A program made the translations under genes and the position numbers. Positions 11,183 through 23,777 of a DNA stretch of 64,000 bases are shown in pieces (the first letter of the stretch is position 1; every line of letters begins with the position of its first letter). This DNA comes from Riptortus pedestris. Its lineage: Eukaryota > Arthropoda > Insecta > Hemiptera > Alydidae. Below the pieces are notes generated by a model. That model saw only the letters and a program-made list of their open reading frames with translations, was not told where the DNA came from and made no database searches. The stretch spans positions 94,311,501 to 94,375,500 of the forward strand of contig CM032233.1 of NCBI GenBank assembly GCA_019009955.1, written 5' to 3'.

Positions 11183-11870
11183 CAATAAGCCGTTCTACTA
11201 TGAAGGACTTTATTTGAAGCCTAAATACCAAATATTGTTCTCATTGAACTTTTAGGCTTTGATATAAATGCAAATAAGTGACTAACGTGGGAAATCTGCT
11301 TAGGTTATTATGGAGAGCCAGCGAGAGGGACTTTTTATCTGTTGAGTTGTATTCTCGTTGAGAAGTGCGTTAGAGCGTGGCAGGGGACATGGAATTGATA
11401 TGTCCGATATCCGGCGGGACCAGCTGTCCCCCACAACTGTTCCTCTCTATCATCCTCTCCCACCCAATCATCATCGGCCCTCGATTCTTTTAATTGCACC
11501 TTCATGAAAGGCCGAATGAATTATTCACGAGTACCTGCCTCTTTACTTCTGAGCTTCTCTAATCTAATAGTTATCTTATGCTAAATAGTTTCATATCCTG
11601 AATGCAAGATGCATCCTTCCAATAACAATTAATCGATAAAGAAGAAGTAAAAAACAGAAGGAAATAGTTCAATTCTCATGAAGAGAACGCCATTCCCACT
11701 TCTCAACTAGAGTAATTAAATGAATAGTTTATACTATAATAAAAAGTCTATGAGGCGGATTGCATAAAAGGAACAGATTTTCCACACGCTGGGGTATAAT
11801 AGGCTGACAACCTTACTTAAACCTCTATTCTCTATCAATGCTGCATTAAAAAGCATACGTAACAGAAATA
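11183..11870 (+). mobile_element. HINE remainder and unique DNA
   Basis: Resumed HINE body to a broken 3' end (GGGAAATCTGCTTAGG, about 11289-11304, hairpin lost; GGGACTTTTT at 11327). The segment 11340-11870 has no recognised feature. Confidence 0.55.
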
Positions 11871-12882
11871 AAAGTACGTCACGCAGGGTTGCGTTAACTA
11901 AGCAGATTTGCATTTTCCTCAAAAAGCAAAATTTCAATGAGAACAATATTTGGTATTTAATCTTTAATTGAAGTGGTTCTTAATATAACAACATGAGTAG
12001 GACTGGGGTTTTATTGATGGCCAAAAACTAAAATATAAAAATGTCTCTTGTTTAATATCCACATATAAGAAGACATTGATAATAGGAGAGAGAGAAATAA
12101 ACGTCCAATTCTTCACAATTTATTTATTTCAGCGCTAAGCGCTTTCAGAGACTAATGTCTCCATCTTCAGAGCTACTTGCATGCACTCTTTGGGAAAGAC
12201 AGCAAGCAACTCAGCAGAGAGAAAACGCTAAGCGCTGAAATAAACAAATTGTGAAGAATTGGACGTTTTTTTCTCTCTCTCCAAGTAACTATTCTTCACT
12301 TCCAACAAACACTGCCGTGGAACATTGATAATATTTTGAATTGATTACGAATACATGATAGAATATATAATAGTTTTTCATTACAAATAACTCTGGTTAA
12401 AATAAGCAAAATATATGATTTTTCAAAACATTCTATTCTATTGTTTTACTCTAATGAAAATAAATTTCCTAGGGGGCAAATTAAAGAGTTAATATAGAGG
12501 TAACATGTATACAACATTATTTATAGAACATAACATTTACAATAAGATTGATTCTATACAATTTTGCAATCCGACGTATAACAATGGAAATATTTAGAAT
12601 GTTCGAAATTCTCCCCCTCTAAACCCCCTCCCCTTCCCCCCTTCCGGTTTTAGCCATTACCGAACTATATCTTTTTCTTTTACATAAAACTATTAAATAT
12701 CGAGTTTGGTAACGATCACACAAAAATTGAGAGGGGTAAAAGGCAAATATATATATAATTTTCAATTGACCTCATTTTTGTCACCTACTATGTAGGATCG
12801 ATGGATTTTGAGGAAATTTTTCGAAAGACGCGTCATGAGTACGCCCTCAATAGCAGATTTCCTTTAAGGGAAGTGTGCTAAA
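11871..12882 (-). mobile_element. HINE unit with nested foldback element
   Basis: The reversed 3' end (GTACGTCACGCAGGGTTGCG, 11874) leads into body. A foldback is inserted at 12085. The body and leader continue, and the 5' palindrome variant GATTTCCTTTAAGGGAAGTG ends at 12880. The (TA)n here is short (12750-12758). Confidence 0.75.
12073..12333. mobile_element. Foldback element, family 1 copy 2, with 12-bp target duplication
   Basis: The direct repeat ACATTGATAATA flanks it at 12073-12084 and 12322-12333. The interior carries the same GAGAGAGAGAAA...CGTCC arms as copy 1. The asymmetric CACGGCAGTGTTTGTTGG tail is at the right, so the element is inverted relative to copy 1. The central palindrome is shorter: one arm lost the CTGAAGAT segment. 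Confidence 0.85.
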
Positions 12883-13139
12883 AAGTCTATGACAACATTT
12901 ACAGAATATAAAATGTTCAAGAAGTTGGTTCCATACAATTTTTCGATCAGACTTATAGTAACGGAGATATTTCAAATTTTCGAAATCCCCCCCCCCCCTC
13001 TAAACGACTCCCCTCCTACTGATCCGATTTCAGCCATTAGGAAACTTGATCTCAAATTTTATGTAAAATGTTTAAATATCGATTTTGGCAACTTAAAAAA
13101 AGTTGCGACCGCTAGAGCGTTAAATGACTAATTATATAT
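12883..13139 (-). mobile_element. HINE body fragment
   Basis: Diverged body in minus orientation (AGTAACGGAGATATTTC, GCGACCGCTAGAGCGTTAA) with a C-homopolymer at 12987-12997. No complete ends. The 80-codon frame here is translated repeat. Confidence 0.65.
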
Positions 13140-14406
13140 ACTACTTCAACTCACACAACAACATAAAATTTAGCGGATCTACTTTTTTTCATCTCCAAAT
13201 TAGGATTAGTGGTTCTTTCAAGAATTTTTTTTCAATTCAATTTATTTATTAATGGATACCACATCGAAGGTGATTTGCCCTTTCAAAAGAATTTTTTTTA
13301 ACATCGCTCCAAATATACTTCCTCGACAGCAAAGGAAATTCCCTAAAGTCTTTATAATAATTTAGTCAGGGGTTTAAACCTCCATTGTGATTGACCATCT
13401 ACCAATGTGATTTTCACTTGAAGCTACTTTATCAATAACTAAATTTCCAAATTTTACTTACATGGCCTATTTAAAAGGAGTGAAATAAAGATTACAATGT
13501 GCAGATGACGTCATCTATGCTAATGTGAATGATTATGGGAACTGTGACATCGCATATCACTCCTCTGCGTTGGCAGTCTTCGTACAATAAGAAGATCCAC
13601 TCTTAATATTAGAATGAACTGTGTTTTAACGTACGAATGAAGTAGCGGATATGCTCCGTAAGTAAATTCTAGTAAGTCTCAAACATTCCTGAGGGTCTTT
13701 TGCCGGTATTCAGCTGAAAGAGATCCCGTTAAGCCGCAAAACGGCACAAGGCACCACAAATTATATGATACAATGTAATTTTAATTGGTCTAAAATTGGG
13801 AAGGCGGTAATAGTCTTAGGAACGGTAAAACTAAACGAAAGAGGGAATGAGAAAATATAAAAATATGCTTACTCAGCAAATTCCATTCTCAATTTACTAC
13901 TTCCAAATACTTCAGAGAAAATTCGCTGATAGCCGACGAACAAAATAAAGCTTACCACATGAGACAATCCACTAAGTTATTTATAGTTTGCGGTATTATC
14001 GATATCTTGTAGTATTTAAACGCTACACCTGGTAGTTGATCTCGTCAACAGGTAAGCATTATTTCCACGGGCACGAAAAATGGAATAAGAGGGTCGCAAG
14101 GACATGCAGTGGTTTCCCATAGCCTTCTGCATAAGATCATCGAGCCTTGATTGCTCGAAAGGAAAAGTCTATTCAGACCAGTAAAGCCTGCAGCCTGCAA
14201 AAGCTGACTAATGATAGGCATTAGCCAGTATAAGTATGCTGACTACAACTTTTATCTACCCTCCAGTCTTGCCCTAGACATCTTGAAAGTTTGAATTTGG
14301 ACAGGGAGTGGAATTCGCTATTATTAACTAGATAGACTATCACAGACTATTAATCAAAATAGTTATAAATATTATTAACAGTTAATACTGTTAAGGTCTT
14401 CGGGTA
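13140..14406. other. No feature recognised
   Basis: Mostly unique-looking AT-rich DNA with faint HINE leader similarity at 13165-13230. Bases 14280-14406 probably belong to the 3' untranslated part of the adjacent Penelope-like fragment. Confidence 0.45.
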
Positions 14407-14836
14407 TTGACCGTGTCTGAATTTTTGTTGCCAACGTTTAGACATGCTTCTAGCTTCCTCAGGGCTATCTCTGAGACTGAAGAGTGTGTGTTCACCTCAG
14501 GTATATGTGTAAGTCTTATCCGGTTTCCTTGGGCGGAGTCTTCCCTTCCGGGCGGTGTCTACGGATACTTCTTCTGGTCGTTCACCGGCTATACAGTCGA
14601 TTTTGTTTCTTGTCTGTTGTCTCTGTGGTATGACGGGCTTCCAGAGTTTGCTGAGTCTGTATCCATCCTCTCTGTTGATGTTGTATGGGCATTTCGCTAT
14701 TTCTATGGCTTCTCGAACAAGTCTCTCTTGGTATCGGTCCACCTTTGCCAGCACCTTAACTTCATCGAATTTGATGTTGTGGTTAGTTTCCCAGAAGTGT
14801 TCTGCTATTGCTGATTCTTCTGTCCGCAACTTTTTT
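14300..14836 (-). mobile_element. 5'-truncated Penelope-like retroelement
   Basis: Minus-strand insertion containing the C-terminus of a Penelope-like polyprotein and the DNA just downstream. At 14432-14464 the minus strand reads CCTGAGGAAGCTAG...TCTAAACG, a CTGA-G-GA...AAAC pattern like that found 3' of Penelope-like genes. The upstream border at about 14836 abuts HINE body (TAGTATCTCCGTTACT). The left border is not clear. Confidence 0.7.
14497..14829 (-). pseudogene. Penelope-like element, C-terminal fragment next to GIY-YIG domain
   Basis: A 110-codon open frame ending at a natural stop. The block SAIAEHFWETNH, then VKVLAKVDRYQERLVREAIEI, then NINREDGYRLSKLWKPV, matches the conserved C-terminal part of Penelope-like elements, where a GIY-YIG endonuclease follows the reverse transcriptase. 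The E in REAIEI and the N(R)xDG and LSxxW positions are recognisable. Reverse transcriptase and the GIY-YIG motif itself are missing because the copy is 5'-truncated, so it is non-functional. The two large plus-strand frames over the same bases are shadows. Confidence 0.85.
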
Positions 14837-15260
14837 AGTATCTCCGTTACTATCTAAGTCGGATTGAAAAATTGTAAAAAACCAATCTCATTGTATCTTA
14901 AATGTATTATAAATATTGTTATGTACATTTATTCTCTATCTTGAATATAGACTGAGATATTTGCATTTTTCAGTTTTCGGCCTTCAGGAAATCCCCACTT
15001 CTGCTCATGCTGCATAAACAATAACCCGTTATATAATAAACCACATTATTTGTTTTATATGTTTTTTTTTTACACTTGAGACGCTTCTCGTCGGGAGTTT
15101 GTTAAAATTGGCTGAATGATTTCTTAATACTGTTTGTATTTATTCACATAATATTCATGTTGTGTTACCAGTATGTAAATTTTTCTATTGTTAAGCTTCA
15201 TGGGGGAAATTTACTTAGTTTATGCAGCCCTTGCGCAACGGAGGCTTGGTTATTTTAAAA
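14837..15260 (+). mobile_element. HINE body and degraded 3' end
   Basis: TCTCCGTTACTATC leads into the body. The 3' end GGGGGAAATTTACTTAG with a GCAGCCCTTGCGCAACGGAGG variant is at about 15205-15248. Confidence 0.65.
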
Positions 15261-15945
15261 AGGCAAAATTCGTCAGAGAGCTTTGGAGATGACTTTGCCA
15301 ATAAATTAATACAACTATCTAACTTGATCACAGCTCTTATACACATATAGCAATTTAAAAATAATGACCATAAGAATGTAATACAATTATTGTATATTAT
15401 AATATTTAATAAAACATATAATTGAAGAAGTAAATATATAGAAAGAAAATGTGTTTAGAATATTTTTTAAATCAATATGATAATTTCATTATAGTTATAT
15501 CTGCAATTTTTTAGAAAACAATATTTAGCACGATAGAGACGCATACATGCTTTGATAAAATGTTGTAAGTAATACTAAATTATAAATCGCTGCTGTTATC
15601 TTCGTCTGTTATATAGGACGAAAATGTTTCAGTGACGCACACGGCAGAAAAAATTGAACACATGGGAGATCGGAACCCGCACTTCGCCACATGTCACTTG
15701 CGAGAGGCCCCTAAGGAAGGCTAAATATAGTATGTTTCCTTGTTGCCATTCAATCTATTTCAAATAACTATGCATCGTGGGTATTGTCATTGGACTCTTT
15801 CCCATGGTTAGACATTGTTTCCAATTAGGTAAATTAGATTTCATACTCTCGCATGTAACATTGTACTGTAACCTCGTCAATGAATGAAGAAAACGTTTAA
15901 AAGGCTAGAATCTATTCCTATTTTATTACTTAATTTTTTTTTTTA
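15261..15945. other. AT-rich insert, no feature recognised
   Basis: No repeat of the window matches. A GGGTTCCGATCTCC stretch on the minus strand (15660-15690) faintly recalls a Pol III box B, but no box A is visible. Confidence 0.4.
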
Positions 15946-16055
15946 GTAGAGGGGAAATCAGCCTGATTGAGGTCGTACTCATGATGCAATTTTTGAAAAG
16001 TTTCCTCAAATGTCCATCGATTCTACTTAAGAGATGACGAAAATGAGATCCGTTT

Positions 16056-16114
<59 letters not shown>

Positions 16115-16466
16115 TGTGTGTGTCTGTTAACGCCCTGGCGAACGTAATTTTTGTTTGATCGTTACCAAACTTGATATTTAAATGTTTTATGTAATTATAA
16201 AGATCAAGTTCGTTAATGGCTGAAATCGTACGAGGGATTAGAGGGGGGAATTTCGAAAATTCTTAGCATCTCCGTTATTATTCAGTGGAGCGAAATATTG
16301 TATAGAACCAACCTTATTTAGAATTTAATGTTCTATAAATGTTGTTACGTACATTTTTTCACTATCTTTATTATTAACCGAGATATTTTCTTTTCGACCT
16401 TTAGTAAACCCCCACTCCTACTCATGTCACAATAGAAAATCTGCTTTGTTCACGCATCCCCTGTGC
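15946..16466 (+). mobile_element. HINE unit, damaged
   Basis: Diverged 5' end (GAGGGGAAATCAGCC), intact leader (GATTGAGGTCGTACTCATGA), (TA)n at 16063-16110, body, and a 3' end GAAAATCTGCTTTGTTCACG at 16434-16466 with the hairpin partly lost. Confidence 0.75.
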
Positions 16467-17060
16467 CCCCTCTTTGTAAAAAGTAAAGAAAGCATTGTAA
16501 TAGCGAAAATCTTGTCAAAGGAATTATACGTTTTTCTTCCCTGAACCCATTTTTACTTGTTTCGGGGTCACTTCTATTTGTACGTTCGTATCGCACATAA
16601 CTCAAAAACACGTGCCAAAGAATATTGAAATATTTAGAACTCTTATACCATGTAATTGTGAACCTCTTCATTCGATCGAAATCGACTTAGGGGAAGAAGG
16701 GAGTGTGGATTTTACGTGAGAGGAAAAAAAAAATCTCCATACGTGTTAGTGATTCAAAGAATTTGAATAGCACCTTTTTTGTTTATCATATAATTATCTA
16801 TAAATTAACGTCCGTGACATTTTTCGCTCTGATGCATTGCAACTGAGAAATCGTATATCACTTTTACAAGAAATAACTTTAAATGTAGTGCAACCAAGCA
16901 TTTTATTTATATTATTTAGTAAGAGTACGAGGAATTTAGGTGTTGTTGACATCGGAGTTTTTCTTTACATCTTGAAAATAAAATGCTGCCTACCCAACAG
17001 AGTTAACGAACATCCAGAAGTGAGTGTTGTACATATAATTTCCACCTATGTAATTTAAAA
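16467..17060. repeat. Unclassified dispersed repeat, copy 1
   Basis: Shares phrases with 53500-54380. Both have a GTACG(T)TCGTATC / GTACGTATCTTG block with AACACAAAAACG-like sequence, then ACTGAGAAATCGTAT / CGGAGAAATCGTAT, then GAGTACGAGGAA / GAGTACAAGGAA. No terminal inverted repeats identified and no coding domain. Confidence 0.45.
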
Positions 17061-17520
17061 TACCTGATTTATAAACTCCCTGGTTGTTTAGAAATGTTGG
17101 GGTCAATTAAAAGACAACTGGATGCATCATACTAGAAATACTAGTGGAACTATTTCGTGGTCCTATCTAGAGTTCTCAACAACCGCGAGCCCTAGCAATC
17201 ATCAGTATAAAGAATGAAGTCAAAAAGACATGCAATGGTTTCTCGTTTCCTTCTGCCCTGGATGAACGTGATCGACATTGCTACACTGGAAGTTCAAATT
17301 TGTAATAAGGTAAGTGTCTTAAAAAAATATTGGCTGTTCGAGTGTTAACAGACAAAATATGAACATCTAGAGTACAATCTCAATTGCTGGCTCTCACTAT
17401 GCCAAATAAGGGAAAAATTATTTAAAACTTCAGGACATACATTTTTATGGGGGATTTATATTTTCATGAAATAAACGAATAAAAAAAAAACATTGTGTGG
17501 ACACAACATAACTTTTTTGT
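17061..17520. other. No feature recognised
   Basis: AT-rich DNA between dispersed repeats. No open frame with a recognisable signature. Confidence 0.4.
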
Positions 17521-18273
17521 GCTTCTGTTAAAATTAATCGTTTTATGTAAAAAGAAAGATCAAGTTCGTTAATGAAATCAGTGAAGTGTGAGCGGGCGGG
17601 TTTAAAAGTGGCAATTTCAAAAATTCGAAATATCTCCGTTAATATACGTCGGATCGAAAAATTGTATTTTACCAATCTTATTGCACTTTGAATGGCCTAT
17701 AAATGTTTTTCTAGGCATATTTTCTGTATGATGAATATTAACCAAGATATTTGGATTTTAGTTTTCGGCTTTCACTAAACCCCCACTCCCACTCATGTCA
17801 TATTAATAATATGCTGTTATATCATGAACCACTTCATTTCCAGGTTAAATACCAAATATCGTTTTCATTGAACTTCTACTTTGTGAGATGATATCTCATC
17901 TGGACCCCCCCTCCCCCCTCTCGTTTTTTATTCGAGGATTACTAAAATTTGTGTGATTAAGGTAAACATTATTCTGATACATTATAAACTACTGCACTAG
18001 GCATAATAAACAGTTTTCAATAAAATTAATATGTTATATTCAGATATACTTCAGTAATTGTTTTTCTTTCCTGTCTAGAATATTTATATCAATCTATTCA
18101 GCTTATGTTGTAGAGGTTATTAAATGTAAATTGGCCTAATCATTTCTCATTATCATTTATATTTTTTCACTTAATATTCACGGAGGTGTTACCAGTATGT
18201 AGATTTATCTAGGGAAAAAAATAATGTGGATAATCTGCTTAGTTCACGCAGCCTCGGCATGACGGACTTTTTA
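17521..18273 (+). mobile_element. HINE body and 3' end, long form
   Basis: Starts in the middle of a unit (AAAGAAAGATCAAGTTCG, 17552). It includes the extra region of long copies and ends with ATCTGCTTAGTTCACGCAGCC...ATGACGGACTTTTTA at 18273. The inverse of most of this sequence recurs at 21041-21780. Confidence 0.7.
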
Positions 18274-19300
18274 GTCGATGCATAGAATTTTTCTTTATTT
18301 TTGATCCAGTGCTTAAGTGCTCACAGTTTTTAAAATAGTGAATTTTATTTTTAATTTAATTTAATACTAATTTTGTTAACAATTTGATCTTGATGTCCTA
18401 AGATGAAGCTCAGTTGACCTATAGGAAACTCCGGGTCTGGTAGAGAAGTAATGTGGTATATCTTTGAAGCGGCAATTTTTTATTTTATTATTTTTTTTTT
18501 CATTCTAAAGATATAGAAATAATCATGCAGAGAGTATTTGCAGTGCGGATACGGCTGTCGGATTGAAGTTTCCGTTGAAGAGACTCTATTACTTAAGTCA
18601 CGGTACAGTCACATGACTTGCTTTATTGTCATTAATTCTTTGTGGAAATTCATTCAGCATAAAATGCTTGTAGGTAAGGTTAATGGTCGAGCGAGCAATG
18701 AGAAACAAATGACAATGGGCAGGCAGCAAAACTACAGTTTCCATGGGAAAAAAGTGAAAAAATTGATTCCTTTATTCATGAGTGGCGGAACGAAGAGGCA
18801 GTGAGTGGGGGGGGGGAATCTTCTTCCCCCCTCCCTCTTAAAGCATCTTCCATCGGCAAAACCAGCTCCTGCGCGCTCTAGGAGAAATCTCTGTAATTAT
18901 ACCATTGTTTCCTGTTTGATTCGTATCACTCGGTAGAATTTATGCTCAGCTATAATTAACTATATATATAATTATGGTTTAATTTGAGCCATTACTATTG
19001 TGTTTGGTCGGTGGTGCTATGTTGGGGGTTTCCCAGCTCTGTGTTTATTGTTCTCATTAAAGTAAAGGCATTGATTTTAGATAAAGCTCTATACGCTGCC
19101 TTGGATCCACGTCTTCTCCAAGTTAATTGCACCGCTACTGGTATCGGTCCGCTGACTCATAGCACATATAAAACGGCCGAAAATTCTTAACCTTCAAAAG
19201 AACAGTTAAGTATTAGATAAAGGGGACACAGGAAGACAGAAGAATAACGGTCCATTCAAAAAATATAAAAATGTAGATAACGGTGTTTAGCTTTTTAGCA
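18274..19300. other. Unique-looking DNA, no gene recognised
   Basis: Contains a G-run at 18808-18815 and C-rich patches. The two plus-strand frames (18538-18804, 18984-19190) show no conserved motif and I do not call them genes. Confidence 0.45.
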
Positions 19301-20098
19301 GGTTTCCCCCCAAGGAAAATACTTGTTAAAATGACATGTGTAGGAGTGGGCGTTTACTCAAGGCCGAAAATTAAGAAATGCCAATATCTCAGTTAATGGT
19401 CAAGGAATTATAGAAAAAAGGTACATAATCATATTTATAGAACATAACATTTTCAATAAAATTAGTTCTATACAATCTCTCGGTGCGACGTATAGTAACG
19501 GAGATAATTCAAATAAAAGGTTAGAACCGCCAATATAAATGATACTGTTGTCATACCTGTCGGTGGAGACCGTCGTCACTGGCTGATCGTCGAGTACAGC
19601 TGGCATTCGAGTGCAGCTGTGCTTTCGATGCGATGGCACCATCTTCAAGCCCGTCAAAAAGTTGTACTGAGTTAGATGTCTGTTGGTCAGTAGGTTTTAT
19701 GCGTCTGGTCACCTTATTAGTAGTATACGTGTAGTTGTTTACGTTAGTCCAAGTCTGTTTACTTACCTCAGATCTGTCAAGCGAAGGATGTTAGCTAGTG
19801 TCCAGGTAAATTGTTTGCGTGAGGTGGGTTGTTTACGTTGTTGAAGATGGTGCCATTGCATCGAAAGCACAATGCCAGCTGTACTCGACCAGCAGCCAGT
19901 GACGACGGTCTCCACCGACAGGTATGACAACAGTAACGGAGATATTTCGAATTTTCGAAAATCTCCCCTTCTAAACCCCCCTTCCCACTGGTCCGATTTC
20001 AGCCGTTAACGAACTTGATCTTTATTTTTACTTAAAATGTTTAAATATTGAGTTCGGTAACGATCAAGCAAAAATTGCGACCGCTAAAGCGTTAACAG

Positions 20099-20131
<33 letters not shown>

Positions 20132-20257
20132 CGAACCTCATTTTTGCAATCTCCTGGATAGGATCGATGGACATTTGAAGAACATTTTTGAAAATCGCGT
20201 CATTAGTACGACCTCAATATCTGTTTTCCCTTGAGGTAAATCTGCTCAAATGTTGGG
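19301..20257 (-). mobile_element. HINE unit split by a foldback element
   Basis: Minus orientation. Body 19320-19506, interruption by the foldback, body 19932-20100, (TA)n 20100-20123, leader, and a diverged 5' palindrome (TTTTCCCTTGAGGTAAATCTGCT, 20223-20245). Confidence 0.75.
19494..19944. mobile_element. Foldback element, family 2 copy 1, with about 13-bp target duplication
   Basis: The HINE phrase AGTAACGGAGATA is duplicated at 19494-19506 and 19932-19944. The interior has arms of about 90-110 bases: ACTGTTGTCATACCTGTCGG at the left from 19544, and its complement ending at 19934. An asymmetric 37-base left extension contains GGTTAGAACCGCC. Each arm carries TTGAAGATGGTGCC...TCGAAAGCAC. 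The extension and arms recur at 62240-62990. Confidence 0.8.
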
Positions 20258-20937
20258 TCCAGAATAAGCAGATTTCCCATGGATGACATACTACTGATCT
20301 CTTCGCAAAATAAATATAATTGAAAGTAGTTCTCAAATATTTCTGGTTCAAGGAGGGGAAGTTAATCATCAAAGAAAATGAAACATCTGAGAATGGCCTA
20401 TATTTTTATGTGATAAATTTCGCACTGACTCTGACGAAGTTACAGTTGGAAAAAAAGGAGTTGATTTATGAACTATTGGTGAAGCGGAAATGAATTAGTA
20501 GATGAAAATCCAATGAAAATGAAAAGAAGACACTGCAACATCCCTCTAACTAGAGTACACTCATCCAGTGCACCTTTCACTCTCTGAAAATACATTGATA
20601 CCGGAAGAAGGGTGTCCGATACCAAATAGGACAAAACCAACGGATAAGCTAGTGACTACTAAGGGACAATTATTAGTAGGATTTGTATAAACAATTCAAA
20701 AGTAATACGCTTTAAGGTATATTTGTGTTTTTGTATGAATCATTTGTTGGGTGACTTAAATGAGATTACTTTAATTTGATTCAAAATGGATTTCAACTAA
20801 TAGAAATGTTAATTTTAATTAGGCTGGGAAAATTTTATTATGTGCAAAGCGAAAATTAAAAAAAAATGAAATAAATGTAATACTAATAAAATAAAGCCTA
20901 TTCGATACAATTTTGTCACCCCCCGGAAACTATCATA
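20258..20937. other. No feature recognised
   Basis: AT-rich DNA with a stray HINE subterminal motif (AAGCAGATTTCCCATGGATG) at 20267-20286. The same phrase recurs at 20977-20996 (GCAGATTTCCCACGGATGAC), so the interval may lie between two related HINE 3' ends. Confidence 0.45.
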
Positions 20938-22331
20938 ATATTACTCAAAGTGACGGCAGGGGCTGCGTAAACGTAGCAGATTTCCCACGGATGACATACT
21001 ACTCATCTCTTCTCACCATATAATTTCTAATCCTATGTAAAAAGTCCGTCACGCAGGGGCTGCATAAACTAAGCAGATTTCCCATGTTAAGTTTTACAAT
21101 AGATAAATCTGCATACTGGTAACAAACACACCACCGAGAATATTAAGTTAATAAAAACAAACCGTAATGTGAACTCTTTCAGTTAATTTTAATAATCCCC
21201 CAACGGAAAGCGTCTGAATTGTAAACATACAGACCTGCCAACCTCTGAGAGCTGAACAGATAGCAATATTCTAGACCGGAAATAAAAACAATTACTGAAA
21301 TATATCTAAATATAACATATTAATTTTATTGAAAACTTTTTATTATGCTTAGTGCAGTAGTTTATAATGTATCAGAATAATGTTTACCTTAATCACTCAA
21401 ATTTTAGTAATCCAAGAATAAAAAACGAGAGGGGGGAGGGGGGTCCAGATGAGATATCATTTCACAAAGTAGAAGTTCAATGAAAACGATATTTGGTATT
21501 TAACCTGGAAAGGAAGTGGTTCATGATATAACAGCATATTATTAATATGACATGAGTGGGAGTGGGGGATTAGTGAAAGCCGAAAACTAAAATCCAAATA
21601 TCTTGGTTAATATTCATCATACAGAAAATATGCCTAGAAAAACATTTATAGGCCATTCAAAGTGCAATAAGATTGGTTGAATACAATTTTTCGATCCGAC
21701 GTATATTAACGGAGATATTTCGAATTTTTGAAATTCCCACTTTTAAACCCGCCCGCTCACACTTCTCCGATTTCATTAACTATTTACTATAGGCTAGTAA
21801 GTATTGTAATTTTTTCAAATCAGAAATTTTTCATCTCAATCACTCAAATTTTATTAATCCAAGAACAAAAGCAGGGCGGAGGGTGGCGGTCAATAGAACG
21901 TATTTGCATATATGTAACAAAGTAAAAGTTCAATGAAAACAATATTTGGTATTTAACCTTGGTATGAAATGGTTCATGATATAACAGCTTATTAATAATA
22001 TAACATGAGTAGGAGTGGTGGTTTATTCAAAGCCAAAAACTATAAAATCCAAATATCTCCGTAAATATTCATGGTACAAGAAAATATTCAAGAAAATATG
22101 TATAAAACAATATTTATAGATCACTCAATTTGCAATAAGATTCGTTCTATACAATGTATTGGTCCGACGTATAGTAAGGAGGTATTTCGAAACTTCTACT
22201 CTCTAAGCCCCCCCCCCCCCCCCACTCCCTGGTCCAATTTCAGTCATTAACGAACTTCATCTATCTTTTTACATAAAACATATGGAGTTTGGTAAAGATC
22301 AAGCAAAAATTGCGAGCGCTAGAGCGTTAAC

Positions 22332-22415
<84 letters not shown>

Positions 22416-22546
22416 TTTGAAAGGACCTTATTTTCGTCATATTCTGGGTAGGATAGATGGACGAACGAAGGAACTTTTCGAAAATCGCGTAATGAATACA
22501 ACCTCAATAGGTGATTTCCTTTAGCGGAAATTTGCTAAAAGATTTA
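20938..22546 (-). mobile_element. Chimeric HINE array
   Basis: A partial 3' end at 20950, then a complete reversed 3' end at about 21048 (GTCCGTCACGCAGGGGCTGC) and a long-form body to about 21780. There the sequence jumps back to the beginning of a second long-form body (AATCACTCAAATTTTA, present at 21398 and again near 21838). (TA)n plus (GA)n lies at 22335-22413, and the 5' palindrome variant ends at 22541. Probably two units joined by recombination. Confidence 0.7.
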
Positions 22547-23108
22547 CATACAATTAACTATACACTTATTTAAAAAATGGAATATTAAGGAAAGAAAGAT
22601 GATTTGGTAATATATTCCTTCTGCTGTGTGATTTATATCTATTAAGGCTTCCCAGAGGCAGGCCTCACAGTTGACCGACTTGAATACATAATCGGCCAAG
22701 TTAATGGTACAAAATGCCTTCATGTTGGATGTTCCGTTGTACTAATGATCATCAAGATTAAGAAATATTATAGTAAAACCCAAACATTCATAATAAAGAA
22801 GGAGGAAAAAAAAATAACGCGAGATGTAGGAAATTTCTCAAACGGTGTCTATTGTTTCTATTGAACAAAAATAATAATTAGTACTCCAATGATTGGGAGT
22901 GAGCTTGAGTAGGAAGTGGTCTTAAAAGTTCAGAGTTCATGCCTGTATATCTTGGGTTCAGGTCATTGTCCGCTGATCTTTATTTTAAAAAATCTGACGT
23001 AGCCGCCAGTTGGCTTATCATTGAGAATGATTTAATTTGAAAGGAAATGGAATATTTCTGATAAAAAAAATTGATACAACGTAATTTACAGAGATTTAAT
23101 GATAAATT
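22547..23108. other. No feature recognised
   Basis: Unique-looking AT-rich DNA, no domain-bearing frame. Confidence 0.45.
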
Positions 23109-23588
23109 AAGTCCGTCCCGCAGGGGCTGCGTTAACTAAGCCGACTTCCCACGTGCATCACTTATTTGCTTTTATTTCAAAACTTAAACGTTCAATGAGA
23201 ACTTGTTATTTAGTCTTTAAATAATGAGTTTCATAAAATAACAGCTTATTGTTAAAATGACATGAGTAGGAGTCGGCGTTTACTCAAGGCCGATAACTAA
23301 AAAATGCAAATATCTCGGTAATAGTCAAGATATAGAAAAAATGTACGTATCCACATTTATAGAAAATTACATTTTCAATATGATTGGTTCTAAACATTTT
23401 TAGATCCGACGCACAATAACGGAGTTATTAAGAATTATCGAAATTCGCCACTCTTACCCTCCCCCCACCCCTCTCCTACTGGTCGGATTTCAGCCATTAA
23501 CAAACACAATCTCTAGTTTTACGTAAAACGTTTATATTTTTAGTTTGGTAACGATCAAACAAAAATTGCGCCCGGTACAGAGATAACA

Positions 23589-23652
<64 letters not shown>

Positions 23653-23777
23653 AATTTGAACGGGCCTCATTTTCGTCATCTCCACGTTAGGATCGATGGA
23701 CATTTGAAGAAAAATTTCGAAAATCGCGTCATAATGACTATCTCAATAGCTGATTTCCCTTAGGGGATATCTGCTAA
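23109..23777 (-). mobile_element. Full-length HINE unit, short form
   Basis: Reversed 3' end GTCCGTCCCGCAGGGGCTGC, body, (TA)n at about 23591-23650, leader, and the palindrome GATTTCCCTTAGGGGATATC closing at 23776. Confidence 0.8.

Noticed and set aside
14407..14857. 135-codon and 100-codon plus-strand frames
   Set aside because: They are shadows of the minus-strand Penelope-like frame, which carries the recognisable protein motifs.
15650..15720. Possible third tRNA-SINE on the minus strand
   Set aside because: Only a weak box B-like GGGTTCCGATCTCC is present, with an extra base, and no box A or shared tail.
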